From positions 372,001 to 436,000 of the forward strand of contig QJPP01001826.1 of assembly GCA_003996215.1 (NCBI GenBank): a DNA stretch of 64,000 nucleotides, read 5' to 3'. How positions within the stretch are numbered: the stretch's first letter is position 1; each line of letters starts with the position of its first letter. Made by a program: the position numbers and the translations under genes. This DNA comes from Jaltomata sinuosa. Taxonomy: Eukaryota; Streptophyta; Magnoliopsida; Solanales; Solanaceae. Positions 1-11,464 of the stretch are shown one piece after another. The notes under the pieces were generated by a model that saw only the letters and a program-made list of their open reading frames with translations, was not told the DNA's origin and searched no databases.

Positions 1-121
1 TTAAAGTGTTAATACGTAATTTATCAAGTAAAATTTAAAATAAATTAATATTTAAAATAATAATAATTATTAAAATAACAGCCCGAGAAATGTGTAGGGA
101 GGTCAAAATTGGGTGTCAACA
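1..121 (-). mobile_element. Start of a second LTR (3' LTR), Ogre/Tat-like element
   Basis: Read on the minus strand, an LTR-like start TGTTGACACCCAATTTTG begins at 121 and runs out of the window. The same start occurs at 4959. Beyond the first 20-25 bases the two copies are poorly alike, so this may be the partner LTR of the 2086-4959 copy after long decay, or a related element. The missing part cannot be judged. Confidence 0.4.
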
Positions 122-344
122 CGTGCCTGCAGAGAAAATGAGTCAACTCGTGTTGAACCTTCAGATTTGGAAAGTGAAAGTGATTCACTGTAGTTCCATG
201 GCCTACGTCATTTGAGAGGTTTGAAGAGAGACTTAGGTTTTCAGATTTTGAAACTAAAGTCGAATAGAGATTATGGTAAGAGTGACATTGATATTCTTAA
301 ATTTTGGACTTGAGAGAATTGATTAAAGCTTTTAATTATTTTTT

Positions 345-1112
345 GAGGGGTTGAGAGCGTCATTGGACTGTTTCAAAATATTTGCCCCAGTTTGCAGTCC
401 TAGGAAAATCATTTTAGAATAGCAGGAAGGCCAAACTCTTATGTAGGGTTGCCTACATATCTCACTAAGATGAATTAAGATGAGAATCAGGTCAGGACGT
501 AGATAGAATGAACCCATGGATATGATATGTATGATTGTCATGAACTGGTGGTTGTTCTTGAAGAATGGTGTGACAGACGGCTGAGAGGAGACCGATTGAA
601 GACAATGAGCTTTGAAATTACTCTGATCAGGCAATTAAGATGATGAATGTGAAAATATTGACACAGTTTTGTCACTACTCTAGCTGAAAAGATTACTAGG
701 AAAGAGAATCTTGTCAAAGATTTGATACTACTTCGCCGTTGTCGAAAGGATTGAATAAATGAGAGAGTGTTGAACTCTTGATTTTGAAAGAGAAGGCCAA
801 AATGCCATATTTCATAATTTACGACGATCAGAAGAGGAAAAGAAACTTATGTCCCATGTTCTAGGATCAAAGTTGAGTGAAGGTTTGAATGTAAGGCCAA
901 TATTGACACTGATGTAAAGGAGATTTGGATTTAAGAGAATTGTTGATTTGCGCTCTTAGCAGAACTTTGGAGAGCGTATTTGAACTGTTTCAAAAATTTT
1001 ACCCTAGTTTTTAAAATTTTAAAGAAATTATTTTGAAACAATGGAAAACCGAACCCTTATGTAGGGTTGCCTACGTATCTTGCCAGAACAAGAATCGGGT
1101 CAAAACGTAGTT
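345..1112. repeat. Two diverged direct copies of an LTR-element module
   Basis: Copies at about 306-505 and 915-1112 share in order a GACTGTTTCAAAA-like run, a CCAGTTT/CTAGTTT run, CTTATGTAGGGTTGCC and a C-rich stop. Spacing is about 610 bp. No coding potential is visible. Confidence 0.55.
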
Positions 1113-1438
1113 CGAGAAGATAAATAATTGTATGTGATTTGTATAATTACTTCGAGTGATTGTATTGAAAATGTAAAGCTATGATTGAAAGTTTGGACAA
1201 GAAAAAGGTATGGTATAAAGATGAGAAGAATGTACAAGGCTGTATTGATAATTTCTTGAAAAAAGAATAATGAAGTCCAAAAAGTGATCGTACAGATCGA
1301 CAATGGGTATGAAGAAGAACGATAAATGGTGAAGGATGGTCTTAGAGACCGAGAACGAATGTGAAGTATTGAAAAGGTCCTAGACGCAACACAAGTCAAC
1401 AAAAATCGTCATATAAAATGGACGAGAACGAAGATGAC

Positions 1439-1443
<5 letters not shown>

Positions 1444-1474
<31 letters not shown>
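1444..1474. repeat. (AT)n microsatellite
   Basis: About 15 uninterrupted AT dinucleotides inside the Ogre/Tat-like internal region. Confidence 0.95.
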
Positions 1475-1478
<4 letters not shown>

Positions 1479-2064
1479 AAACTAAAATTAATATGCACAA
1501 AAATGCAAGAACGCAGAACATGTAATTAACAAAGAGCAGGTCTCAAATAAAAATATATAACAAACAATAAATAAAAATTCATCTGATTGAAGTGACGATC
1601 GTATGTACAATGGCCTAAGGATTGTAACAGTAGATTCACCTAAGCTGATAAAGAATATTCGGACAACTGCGAGGAGACACGTGGTAATTTGCACGCGTCG
1701 ACTCTGAAACTAAGGAATCCAAAAAAGTTTTGGAGTAGCGTGAAACACTCCTTGCGTGAACCATAATGTGTGATAGTGTACGGTCAAGACTCGATAGAAA
1801 TGATGTGATAATTAAATAAATAATGTGTAAAAGTATTTCAAATACATATCTACAGTATAAAGTGAATAATGAATCAAAGAATAATATAAAGAATTTATGG
1901 GTAATAAATACAAAAAATTTATGTACACAATATAAATAGTATATACAATTCACAGTATGTAAAAAAAAAAATCAAAAAATTAAATAATCAATATATGAAA
2001 ATGTAAATAGAAATACCTCTCTCAATGAAAAAATTGAGTCTATCATGGTTAGAACCTGGTTGTG

Positions 2065-2082
2065 TCCCCAGCAGAGTCACCA
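2065..2082 (-). promoter_or_regulatory. Primer-binding site of the Ogre/Tat-like element
   Basis: Minus strand TGGTGACTCTGCTGGGGA starts three bases after the LTR end ...ATGACA. It begins with TGG, as expected for pairing to a tRNA CCA end, and resembles the tRNA-Arg-type site of Ogre/Tat elements. This is the main argument for the element's class and for minus-strand orientation. Confidence 0.55.
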
Positions 2083-2085
2083 TTC

Positions 2086-2590
2086 TGTCATGCCCTATTT
2101 TTACCAAGGTTAGATAAAGCACAACTTATGGACTCTGAAAGAATTTAATTATGTACAGAGTCGCCACCTGATTTTTAAGGAAAATAAGAAAACCTATTTT
2201 TGATTATTGACATGTATGACTCACATTTTAATCTGCGAAAACCATTTGAGATTCTAGGTAAGGGTTCAAGTTATTTCGAAGGGAAGGTGTTAGGCATCCT
2301 TCGAAATTCACAAATGTGGTACCCAGCTAAACTTAATTTTTAAAGAGAGAGAAGGTAAAAGAACATTTTTTTGAAAAGTATAAATATGAACAGTAAAAAA
2401 TATGTATATACAAGTGCAAAGAATAATTTTAAAATATGTACATAAGAGTATGAAATATGTATTTTTATATGTATGAGAAAATTTAGTATGTATGAAAATT
2501 TATATGTAAGAAAGTATACAAAAGAGTAAAAAATGTATATTGTTAATATAAAAGTATGTAAATATGTTAATATAAATAGATACTATTACG

Positions 2591-2633
<43 letters not shown>

Positions 2634-4959
2634 AAAAATGTGTAAGTAATATATGTCTAAGTACATTGAGTAAAGAATGTAAAAAATATTTATAATGTAA
2701 AGAAATGTATTGAAAAGATTGTACAATGATTACATCAATTGACTTGCGTTTTTTATTATGTAAATACTATTTCACTTTTGCAAGAAAAAATCAGTTTAAG
2801 AATGAGAAAAGAATATTAATTTTCAAAAGAATATATAAAGAATCGTTTGCAAAGTTTAAGTAACAATGATTAAAAGAGCGGTTTGAAAAAGAAAAGACGG
2901 CCTAATATCTGCGTGAAGTAAAAATATGAACTAATTACCCAAGTTGAACTGATTTATTTGTAAAATATTTACGGTCTAAGTTTTGCCTATGCACATAATA
3001 ATGAATAAGTAAATAAAAGACACACCTCCCAAAGCCCCGAAAATAAAGTTTTCACAATACTTTATCTTTGTACAATTACAAGAATTACAAGAATATAAAT
3101 AAAAGCAATAAATTTTGGAGAGATTTTCAAACCTCTTTTAATTGTCATCTTCGGAAGTATCTTCACGTACCTGTATAAACACTTAGTAAAAAATTCAATA
3201 ACAAATAAATATTTATCAAAATAAGTTAAAGAAATACATATATGTATGTAAATATAAGAAAATAAAATTTTATTATAGTATGGTCTCAGATATGTGGTAG
3301 TACTAAGTTTTAAATACGCCATGGCTGTGAAACAACGGTTGGCCACCCGAGATCACCTCTCCAAGATACGGATCATAAAACTTTTTATTTCGTCTTTGTA
3401 ATATTAAGATTTCGTCATCGCCCAAACTTTATTTTTTTCTCGCTACGTATGTATATATGTATCCGTCTTTCTTATTATGGAGGCCTAAAAAATCGACGAA
3501 AGTTTTTTCATTTGCCATTTTTGTGTAGTATCTTGTTCATTATTAGTTAAATACCAAAACGGCCCAATAAGACCTCAAAGCAAACGCAACAGTGTTGAAA
3601 TGGTCACAACCGGCCGAAACTCTAAGGAAAGAGTTACTGTCCAGCAAACCAAATTAATAACAAAACAACAACAGCCATGGACGAGTATAGCAAGGTTGTC
3701 GAAGTTCCAAGGCAAGCAAGAAAATATCACCAAAACTGTAAAATTCGTTCAGATCTATAAAAATACATACATAAACATGAAAATCAGAGCAAGCATATAT
3801 AGGTCGTCGTTGTTCATGGAGGTCGCCGGAAAACATAAGTTCTTGGTCAGATCTGTGCAAAACAAAGCAGATCTGGCCATTTTTTGTGGCGAAGGGGAAG
3901 AAGGGAGTGGTGGAATCGTGTGTTTAGCTCCGCCGGAATCCGCTCATGGCTCGCCGGAAAAGACAGATTATTTCTTGAAAGCTTTTGGGAAGATGAAGAA
4001 AATATGGAGTAGAGGTCTAAAATATTTTATAATGTAGAAGATGAGTGACTGCGTGTGTATGTGAGAACGTGTGTGTGTAGTAGATGAAAGAGTTCAAGAA
4101 AAAATAAATTGAAAACTTCTACAGATCTCAAAATTGGTGAGAAAAAGGTGAATGTAAGAGTTAAATTGTGTGTCCCCAAAAAACAATACCCCTCCCCTTT
4201 CTTTTATAATACAAATTAGTCCCTCATATTATCTGAAAGATAATAAACTTCTCTTTCTTGTTCCCCCAAAGACCATCTTTAATCCATGAGTTTTTATACA
4301 ATGGGTCCTTCATCTTATTAACTAAAGTGTAAAGGTTCATTAACCAAAGTGTAATAGTTGTGATTAGTCATGTCAATTGTCACCTTTTAAAAAGGTGACA
4401 TGATCTTGACTTGATTGATTAGTTGCTCTGCGTATTAGAATTAATTGATTCGATTTTCTACGTTAAGGATTGTACGAATAAATAAATAAATAATATACAA
4501 AAAAATATGATTATTGGTATGTGATTACAAAAATATAAAAAATAAAATAAAATGTAATGTGTTTTAAATAATTTAAATTGTAGTATTTGTATTATGTACG
4601 TGTGTAGGTGACTGTAAAAAATATTGTGATTATCAAAATTGTATAAAGACAATAAATTGATAAAAATTCTCATGTTTACAAAATAAAAGATAATTATCAA
4701 TAAATTGTAAGACAGTAAAAATGTGACAATAAATTAATAAAAGTCTTAATATTTACGAAATTAAGAATAATTATCAATGAATTGTAAAAAATAAAAAATA
4801 TATCAATAAATTGATAAAACTCCTAAAACAAGGATGATTATCAATAAATTATTATATTTCAAGAAAAATGTGTAAAAAAATTATTTTGTGCTCTTTTAAC
4901 GATCAGGAGACTTGAAGACGTTAATTTTAAGTATGGAGAGCCAAAATTGGGTGTCAACA
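2086..4959 (-). mobile_element. 5' LTR (about 2.9 kb) of an Ogre/Tat-like retrotransposon
   Basis: On the minus strand the block begins TGTTGACACC at 4959 and ends ATGACA at 2086, followed by the primer-binding site. A length of about 2.87 kb is large for plant LTRs and fits Ogre/Tat. The stretch around 2270-2320 (GGTGTTAGGCATCC) is a phrase I recognise from Solanaceae LTRs. An open frame at 3600-4037 on the plus strand is antisense to the LTR, matches nothing I know and is not called a gene. The outer end cuts the integrase of the neighbouring gypsy element, so this is the younger insertion. An (AT)n run lies at 2593-2631. Confidence 0.5.
2593..2631. repeat. (AT)n microsatellite
   Basis: About 19 AT dinucleotides inside the large LTR. 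Confidence 0.95.
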
Positions 4960-5641
4960 ATAGAAACTGGTTCCAATGACCCCCGAAGTCCATCACACAT
5001 GCTCTCAGCATGTCCTCCAATACCTGGATCGTCCTTTCTGAATGACCATCTGTTTGAGGATGGAAAGCTGTGCTAAAAGTGATTTGTGTACCCAACTCTT
5101 CATGTAACTTGCCCCAGAACTTAGAAGTAAATTGCGTACCCCTGTTTGAAATGATGGACAATGGTACCCCATGCAGTCTCACAATCTCCTTCACATAGAT
5201 CTTAGCCAATTACTGTGAATTGTAATCTACCCTGATCAGAATGAAATGAGCGGACTTGGTCAGCCTGTCAACAACGACCCAAATTGAGTCATACTTCCCC
5301 AATGTCTTGGGAAGACCCACCACGAAATCCATGGCTATCATTTCCCACTTCCACTCTGGAATTGGCATTATCTAAAGTAGTCCTGCAGGTCTCTGATGTT
5401 CATACTTTACCTGCTGGCAGTTTTGACATTTGGACACAAAATCAACTATGTCCCTTTTCATCCCGGACCACCAGTAACGCTACCTCAAGTTCTTGTACAT
5501 TTAGTTACACCCGAATGAATCGAGTACCGCGAACCATGGGCTTCCGCCAAGATTCTCTGAATTATATCATCAACCCGAGGAACACAAATCCTCTCCCTGA
5601 AAGGCAACACTCCACCAGAGTCTAACATGACGTCCCTGGAC
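4960..5641 (-). pseudogene. Integrase core, 3' part, truncated
   Basis: The minus-strand frame from about 5209 reads a retroviral-type integrase core with HPQTDG..SERT, the hallmark of the gypsy catalytic region. The second catalytic aspartate of DDE, normally in ISDRGTQF, is asparagine here (ISNRGTQF). The frame stops being integrase at WNQFL near 4965, where the large LTR begins. Upstream to 5641 the frame continues only with shifts, through the region expected to hold the zinc-binding part. Not functional. Confidence 0.8.
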
Positions 5642-5935
5642 CAGGGGAGGAGTTACCCTTGCCCGAGGGGTGTCAAGCGACACCCCTTCGTCAGAAAATT
5701 ACATTGTATATGTAGGTGAAATTTTGATTTTATATGTATATACATTATTTTGACACATCTTGACACAAGGTAAAGTGTTAGCTCAGCGGTTGAGAGCCTT
5801 CAGGTTATTGCTATGGTCGCGGGTTCAAACCAGGCTGTCAACATTTTAAAAGTTTTTGTGCCATTTTAAAAGATTTTGTGTGATTACTTCTCTATAGTTT
5901 GACAGCCCTCAATAAAAATTATGGCTCCGCCACTA
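5642..5935 (+). mobile_element. hAT-like MITE with internal tRNA-like Pol III boxes
   Basis: This 294-bp insertion in the integrase region is flanked by an exact 8-bp duplication CCCTGGAC (5634-5641 and 5936-5943). The ends are imperfect inverted repeats (CAGGGGAGGAG against TAGTGGCGGAGC), fitting hAT. Inside lie a perfect A box TAGCTCAGCGG (5779-5789) and a B box GGTTCAAACC (5822-5831) spaced like a tRNA gene. It could instead be a SINE-derived repeat; the 8-bp duplication and paired ends favour hAT. I recall related sequences as common repeats in Solanaceae. Confidence 0.65.
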
Positions 5936-5943
5936 CCCTGGAC

Positions 5944-6119
5944 TCCCCAGATTTTACCTTACCTCGCAACTTACCCAGTTTCAGATCTTGAAACTGTTTC
6001 GCTTTTATTTCCTCTATGAAGGTGGCCTTGACCTCAATGCTGGCCAACAACCCATCTTGATCTGAAACACCCAAGTGCATGAACTTGGCCTCCAAAGCCC
6101 GAATTTCCTTAGCTAGTGA
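5944..6119 (-). pseudogene. Remnant between integrase and RNase H of the gypsy element
   Basis: This is the continuation of gypsy pol sequence on the far side of the hAT-like insertion. No long open frame remains. It joins the RNase H region at about 6120. Confidence 0.5.
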
Positions 6120-6557
6120 TCATTTGGACACCCCCAAACAAGCCAAGCTACCCATGCTAATAGTTTTACGGCTTAATACGGTTGCCACCACATTAGCCTT
6201 ACCCAGATGGTACTGAATGGTCATATCATAATCCTTCAATAACTCCATCCACCTCATCTGCCTCAAATTCAAATCCTTTTGAGTGAAAACGTGCTGCAGA
6301 ATGCGATGATCTGTGAACACTTCACACCTGACACCATAAAGATAGTGTCTCCAAATCTTTAGTGCAAAAACCACCGCTGCCAACTCTAAGTCGTGAGTCG
6401 GGTAATTCCTCTCATGCACTTTCAACTGCCTGGATGCATAGGCTATCACATTCTTATCCTGCATCAACACAGCACCCAAACCAGAATGTGAAGCATCGCA
6501 GTAAATAATAAAGTCTTTACCTTCAACCGGCAAGGACAATATAGGAGTCGTGGTCAA
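6120..6557 (-). pseudogene. RNase H domain of gypsy pol
   Basis: The 145-residue frame contains the RNase H signature YCDASHSGLGAVL, then AYASRQL, HDLELAAVVFALKIWRHYL and TDHRILQHVF, in the order of the RNase H domain that follows reverse transcriptase in Ty3/Gypsy elements. The first acidic residues are intact. It overlaps the reverse-transcriptase frame in another frame, so a frameshift separates the two. It would degrade the RNA strand of the RNA-DNA hybrid during reverse transcription. Confidence 0.85.
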
Positions 6558-7206
6558 AAGTGTCTTGAGCTTTTGAAAGCTCTCCTCGCACTTGCACGAA
6601 CGGTACCTCCTTCTGTGTCAGCTTGGTCAGGTGAGTAGCAATAGAAGCAAAATTCTTAACAAACCTCCGGTAGTACCCCGCAAGTCCAACAAAACTCCTC
6701 ACCTCGGTCACAGAGCTAGGCCGAACCCAACTCTTGACTGCCTCAATTTTCTGGGGATCCACCATCACCCCCTTTTCTGACACTACAGGCCCCAAGAATG
6801 CCACGGAAGTCAACCAAAACTCACACTTAGTGAATTTTGCATAAAGCTTTTGGTGCCTCAAGATATCCAGCACAATACGAAGATGATTAGCATGCTCCTC
6901 CCTACTCTTAGAGTAGATCAAAATATCATCGATGAACACGATAACGAAGGAATCCAAGTAGGACTTAAACACCCCATTCATCAAACTCATGAATGTTGCC
7001 GGCGCATTGGTCAAGCCAAACGACATTACTAGAAACTCGTAATGTCCATACCGAGTCCGAAAAGTAGTTTTCAGAATGTCCTCGAGCCTAATCTTTAACT
7101 GATGGTACCCCAATCTCAAGTTGATTTTTGAGAACACTGATGCACCCTGAAGCTGGTCAAACAAATCATCTATACGGGGTAGAGGGTACTTATTCCGGAT
7201 GGTCAC
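6523..7206 (-). pseudogene. Reverse transcriptase of gypsy element
   Basis: The frame starts within NKYPLPRIDDLFDQLQG, the fingers/palm entry, and contains FIDDILIYS, the YXDD-type motif C, with both aspartates intact. Motif A, normally FSKIDLRSGYHQ, reads FSKINLRLGYHQ, so the catalytic aspartate is asparagine. It is in the same frame as the segment upstream (7213-7989), separated by a single TAG at 7213-7215. With the missing aspartate and the stop it cannot be active. Confidence 0.85.
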
Positions 7207-7212
7207 CTTGTT

Positions 7213-7989
7213 CTACTGTCTATAATCTATGCACATCCGCATACTATTATCCTTCTTATTTACAAATAAAACTGGAGCACCCCAAGGCGAAGCACTGGGA
7301 CGTATAAATCCCTTATCTAGGAGTTCCTGCCGCTGAGTTTTAAGTTCCCTTAACTCTGCCGGAGCCATACGATATGGAGGAATGGAAATGGGACGAGTGT
7401 CTGGCTCTAAATCAATACAAAAATCTATATCCCTATCCAGAGGCATACCAGGCAAGTCCACTGGAAACACCTCTAAAAATTTGGAAACCACTGGAACTGA
7501 CTCAATAGGCGGGGACTCCACACTATCATCCCGGAGATGAGCCAAGAAAGCTAGACACCCCTTTCCCACTAGCTTCCTAGCCCGAACAAATGATATTATT
7601 TTAACTGGCTTAGGCATGTACACACCCTCCCACTCTAGTCTATCCTTACTCGGAATCTCTAAATTCACAGTCTTGGTGTTACAGTTCAACACAGCATGAT
7701 AAGGAGATAGCCAGGCCATACCCAAGATAATATCAAAATCAGCCATATCCAGAATTACCAAGTCTACCCAAGTATACAACCACACAAACACCATAAAACA
7801 GTCACGATATACATGAGTCACAATCACAGACTCTCCAACTGGGGTAGAAATATGGATAGGGGAATCAAGGATATCACAAATGAAATCCAGCCTCAAAGCA
7901 AAACTCACAGACACATAAGAAGATGTAGAACCTGGGTCAAATAATACCGAAGCCATTTTATCGCAAACAAGAATGGTACCTGTGATCAC
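7213..7989 (-). pseudogene. Aspartic protease and start of reverse transcriptase
   Basis: Near residue 17 the frame carries LFDPGSTSSYVS. The usual retropepsin triad is D-S/T-G and here it reads D-P-G-S. ILGMAWL follows about 75 residues later, as expected for the flap/second motif region. After a linker come SPWGAPVLFVNKKDNSMRMC and IDYRQ, the start of gypsy reverse transcriptase, ended by an in-frame TAG. The next segment continues in the same frame. Confidence 0.8.
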
Positions 7990-8144
7990 CGCATCTGAGG
8001 CTTCCGCCTTGGTCCTCCCTGGAAACGCATAGCAATGAGCCCGATCATCAATTCGGGCAATTTCCCGGGCTGGCTGCGTGCACCCCTGCCAGCGCCGCCG
8101 TTCCCCCTGTCTCCCCGGCCTCCCTGAAAATTTCCTCGCCCACT

Positions 8145-9464
8145 CTATGGAAGACCCCTAGCATTACCGCCTCTGCCTGCCGGAACCACTGCTCTAGTCT
8201 GCTGCTGACCGTGATTACATATCTGCCTATGTGGACACTTCCTCTTAAAGTGGCCCAGCTCACCACAATGGAAGCAACCACGGTCAAGAGTAGGTCTGCT
8301 AGCTGATGTATAAGACGCTCCCTGGCCTCTAGGGGCTGAAGACTGAGCTCCCTGACGACCATCTGTAGTAGTTGGCAGAGCTGACTGAATAGGACGGGCC
8401 GGGTAAGCCTGCTGATGCTGGCCTCTGGAGTATGAACCACCATAGTTTCCTTCATTCCGGAGCTTCTTGGCTAAAGCCTTAGCCTGCTCCGCTTGCCTAA
8501 CTCCCTTTATCTTCTTCACATAATCCACCACATCATTAAAGCCCTTTCCTGAAAAAGTCATATGCACTGATAGTACCTGCAGTTCACTATTCAGACCCTT
8601 GATGAACAACCGGATCCGTTCCTTCTCGAAACTCAACATATGTATAGCAAAATGAGACAACACATAGAACTTAGCCTCATAAGCCAAAACCGACATGCTA
8701 CCCTGCTCCAAGTTCAGAAACTCATCTTTCTTCCGGTACCTCAAGGTACGGGGAACGTACTTCTCTAGAAATAATATGTAACTGCTCCCAAGTCAGTGGA
8801 GGTAGAACAGAAAACCGACATTCAACATGAGACCTCCATCACTGCTTGGCATCACCCTGCAGCTGAAAAGTGACAAACCCTTCCCCATGCTGACGTACAA
8901 TACCCAACTTGTGCAACCTCTCATGGCAATCCAGGATGAACTCATAGGCATCCTTCTTGTCTGTACCCTGAAACGTCGGAGGTTTTAGCTTAAGGAATTT
9001 AGTCAGCATCTCATGCTCATTCCCTGTCATTACTGGGCCTAGCATTGGTTTGAGGAGATCATTCGTGCCTGAAGCTGCGTCCATCCTAGGTGTTGTAGTA
9101 ACCGATGGCTGAGTATCCAAGGCTTAATTTGCATAAGCTGTAGGTATGGCTCCAACACCAACCAACCCACTCAGAATATTCCAAGCCTGCTGAAAGGCTT
9201 CCGGCATCATAGTAGGAAGCCCTGCACCCCCAATCGGTGTCGCCTCCGTCTGCGCCCCTTCATCCTCTCCAACCACTTCTTCACCTTCCGCAACATGATC
9301 CTGAGGTGGGGGGTTGCTTCACGAACTTCTGCAGCAGCTTGAGCTCCACCCCTGTCGGGTGCGGCTCTAGATCGTCCCCTGCCCCTTCCCCTACCTCTGC
9401 CACGAACTGTCGGGCTCGCTGCTGGGACCGCTGGCCTTGCTCCATTGTTCCTTGTAGTAACCAT
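8145..9464 (-). pseudogene. gag (capsid and nucleocapsid), frameshifted
   Basis: There are three open segments: 9207-9464, 8839-9120 and 8145-8744. The first starts MVTTRNNG and is rich in RG repeats. The second and third read as the retrotransposon gag capsid region (KLKPPTFQGT, then EKERIRLFIKGLN). The third ends with a CCHC zinc knuckle, CFHCGELGHFKRKC, which binds RNA in nucleocapsid proteins. Stops and frame changes between segments mean no intact Gag is made. The first ATG lies about 215 bp after the primer-binding site. Confidence 0.85.
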
Positions 9465-9666
9465 CTGCGGACAGACGAGTGAATGAGGTTAGATACCAAT
9501 TTATATCACCAGATACTAATTGGAATCAAGTTATAACATGAAGGAAAGATGGAAGAGATAGTTTTTCCTAAAGCCCCATAGCCTCTTGAAGAAAAGTACG
9601 GATGTCTCTGCACCGTTCTGCTAGACTCTACTAGACCTATTTGGTACAACGAGATCAACGAACCTA

Positions 9667-9679
9667 GGGCTTGATACCA
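9667..9679 (-). promoter_or_regulatory. tRNA-Met-type primer-binding site of the gypsy element
   Basis: Minus strand TGGTATCAAGCCC closely matches the TGGTATCAGAGC site typical of plant LTR elements. It lies between the LTR and gag, so it fixes the direction of the element and the inner LTR boundary. Confidence 0.7.
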
Positions 9680-10538
9680 TCTTAGTCACGATCCAGACCA
9701 TCGTGAGTGGCATCCACCCAACCTCCGGATGAGCGAACCAATAGAGTTCAACCCTTTGCCTAGACTAACAGCCTAAAACCAGTAAACAGAAAATAAACTA
9801 GCAATTAAGCAATGCAAAAACTAAAGCTTTAATATATCCTACGAAAAATCCCTCCTAGGAACTGAAATTCGTTGTACCAAACATCACTACCAATATCTAG
9901 AATACGGGGATGCAACCCCAAAAGAAAATACGAAAATAGTTTCAAGTCTGAGACAAGTGGATTGCAACTCTAAAGATAAGCCCAAGGTAGCTTGATCAAA
10001 CAGCTCACCCTTGAAGTCAAAAATCGTCGGTGCTAAAGATGAGGTCGCGTCTCAGCCGCTTGAAAATTTCTTGTACTCACCAAAAGAAAAGCAAGTGCAG
10101 TATCAGTACACCACCACTGTGTACTGGTAGGACCATCAGCCAGTTTTTAGATAAACAGTATATAAACAGTACGACAATATCAAGAAATAGGTATGAAAAA
10201 CATGCAACAATATCAACAGACACACCTAGACTACAAGTCTCAACTTAGATTGTTCCCGCATGAATCCACCACCTATACTCTGAGCCACAACCATATACCA
10301 ATAACTATACATTTTCGTCTAGCCCGGACCCACCCTGGGATCCCCTCTAGACAACACAATAATCAATGAACAACCCAGCCTAAACCAAAACCAACACAAC
10401 AGTTATACAGAATTTTCCCGGCCTCTCAAGGGCCACCAAACCAATAACACGTTTCAATAAGCAGCCCAATCCACTCACAAAACTAATATCAATCAATGCA
10501 ACACAACAAGAAAAATGCAATGATGCAACAAAAGTAAA

Positions 10539-10738
10539 CCCGTACCAGGCGTGGTACCCGTACCAACCAATTGTTATACCCGTACCAGGCGTGGTACCCG
10601 TGCCAACCTTTTGTTATACATGTACCAGGTGTGGTACCTGTGCCAACCTTTTGTTATAACCATACCAGGTGTGGTACCTGTGCCAACCTTTTGTTATACC
10701 CATACCAGGCGTGGTACCCGAGCCAACCGAATGTCAAC
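10539..10738. repeat. 40-bp tandem repeat, five copies
   Basis: Units start at 10539 and recur every 40 bases. Each has a palindromic core GTACCAGGCGTGGTAC or a variant, then CCAACCTTTTGTTATA. Because 40 is not a multiple of 3, the same peptide reappears in all frames, which explains the open frames here and argues against coding. Confidence 0.9.
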
Positions 10739-11464
10739 AACTCACAGTCAAATAGATGATCAAACAACTTGTAAACCAACAAGCAAACACCCTTCAATCA
10801 CAGACCGTAAAGCAAAAACCTTAGACATTCTACACAACTCCCCTAAGCAATGTAATTCATACAAACACTTAGATATGAGTACAAGAATATACAACATTCA
10901 CCGAAATCGTAGGCCATCACCTACCTCGAAATGATCCAAGCTCTATTCAACCCGATCTTTCCCGTGTTCCGGATTTCTTTCTCGTTCTTGGTCTAAAATA
11001 ACACACAAGTACATACAATTAACACACAAGGCCTGCACAATACCCGGATTACACCAAATCTTCAAACCCCAGGCCACCCATGATCATCCCACCCTTTTTC
11101 CGGGCTTTTCCACCGTTAATTCAGCTACTTCTATCATTTTTACGGATAAAAATAGAGAATTTAACAACCTATGATCATAATAACATACTTTTATCAATAC
11201 CCAAGAACATATATGCTTGGAACCTCCTTCCTTCCCTGAGTTCTACCATTCCTAGGTTATTCCAACTTTTTTCCAAATTTCCTCCTAGCAATTCTACCGC
11301 ATAGAAAATGTAGTACCAAGATTGGGGAACAAACCCTTACCTTAGGGAAGAATTTTGACGGAAAAGGGAAGAAAAATGCCTGAAAACGCCCTAGTTCTTC
11401 TCCCAAACAAATTGTAGATAACTGAACTATTTTGGAGAAGTTTATGCATTAAGAACCCGTCGGC

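Larger units (their letters stand above)
122..2085 (-). mobile_element. Internal region of a non-autonomous Ogre/Tat-like LTR element
   Basis: This lies between the primer-binding site at 2065-2082 and the LTR start at 121. It holds no gag or pol sequence, so the element looks like a LARD-type derivative. Two diverged copies of one module (about 306-505 and 915-1112) share the run TTATGTAGGGTTGCCTAC followed by a GGTCA-containing stretch. I recall such modules near the 3' end of large Solanaceae gypsy elements. An (AT)n run sits at 1444-1474. Short open frames here are stop-to-stop runs in AT-rich DNA. Confidence 0.45.

Noticed and set aside
3600..4037. 145-codon open frame on the plus strand
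   Set aside because: It is antisense to the large LTR, resembles no known domain and has no supporting neighbours.
5284..5625. 113-codon plus-strand frame
   Set aside because: Antisense shadow of the gypsy integrase region.
5771..5840. A tRNA gene, because A and B boxes are present
   Set aside because: The arms do not pair into a cloverleaf by eye and the boxes lie inside a 294-bp element with an 8-bp target duplication.
10539..10738. CRISPR array, because of regular palindromic repeats
   Set aside because: Units are contiguous without unique spacers and lie in a plant LTR.
10551..10934. Repetitive protein with VVPVP-like units
   Set aside because: Made by a 40-bp tandem repeat, which shifts frame in every unit; the same peptide appears in another frame.
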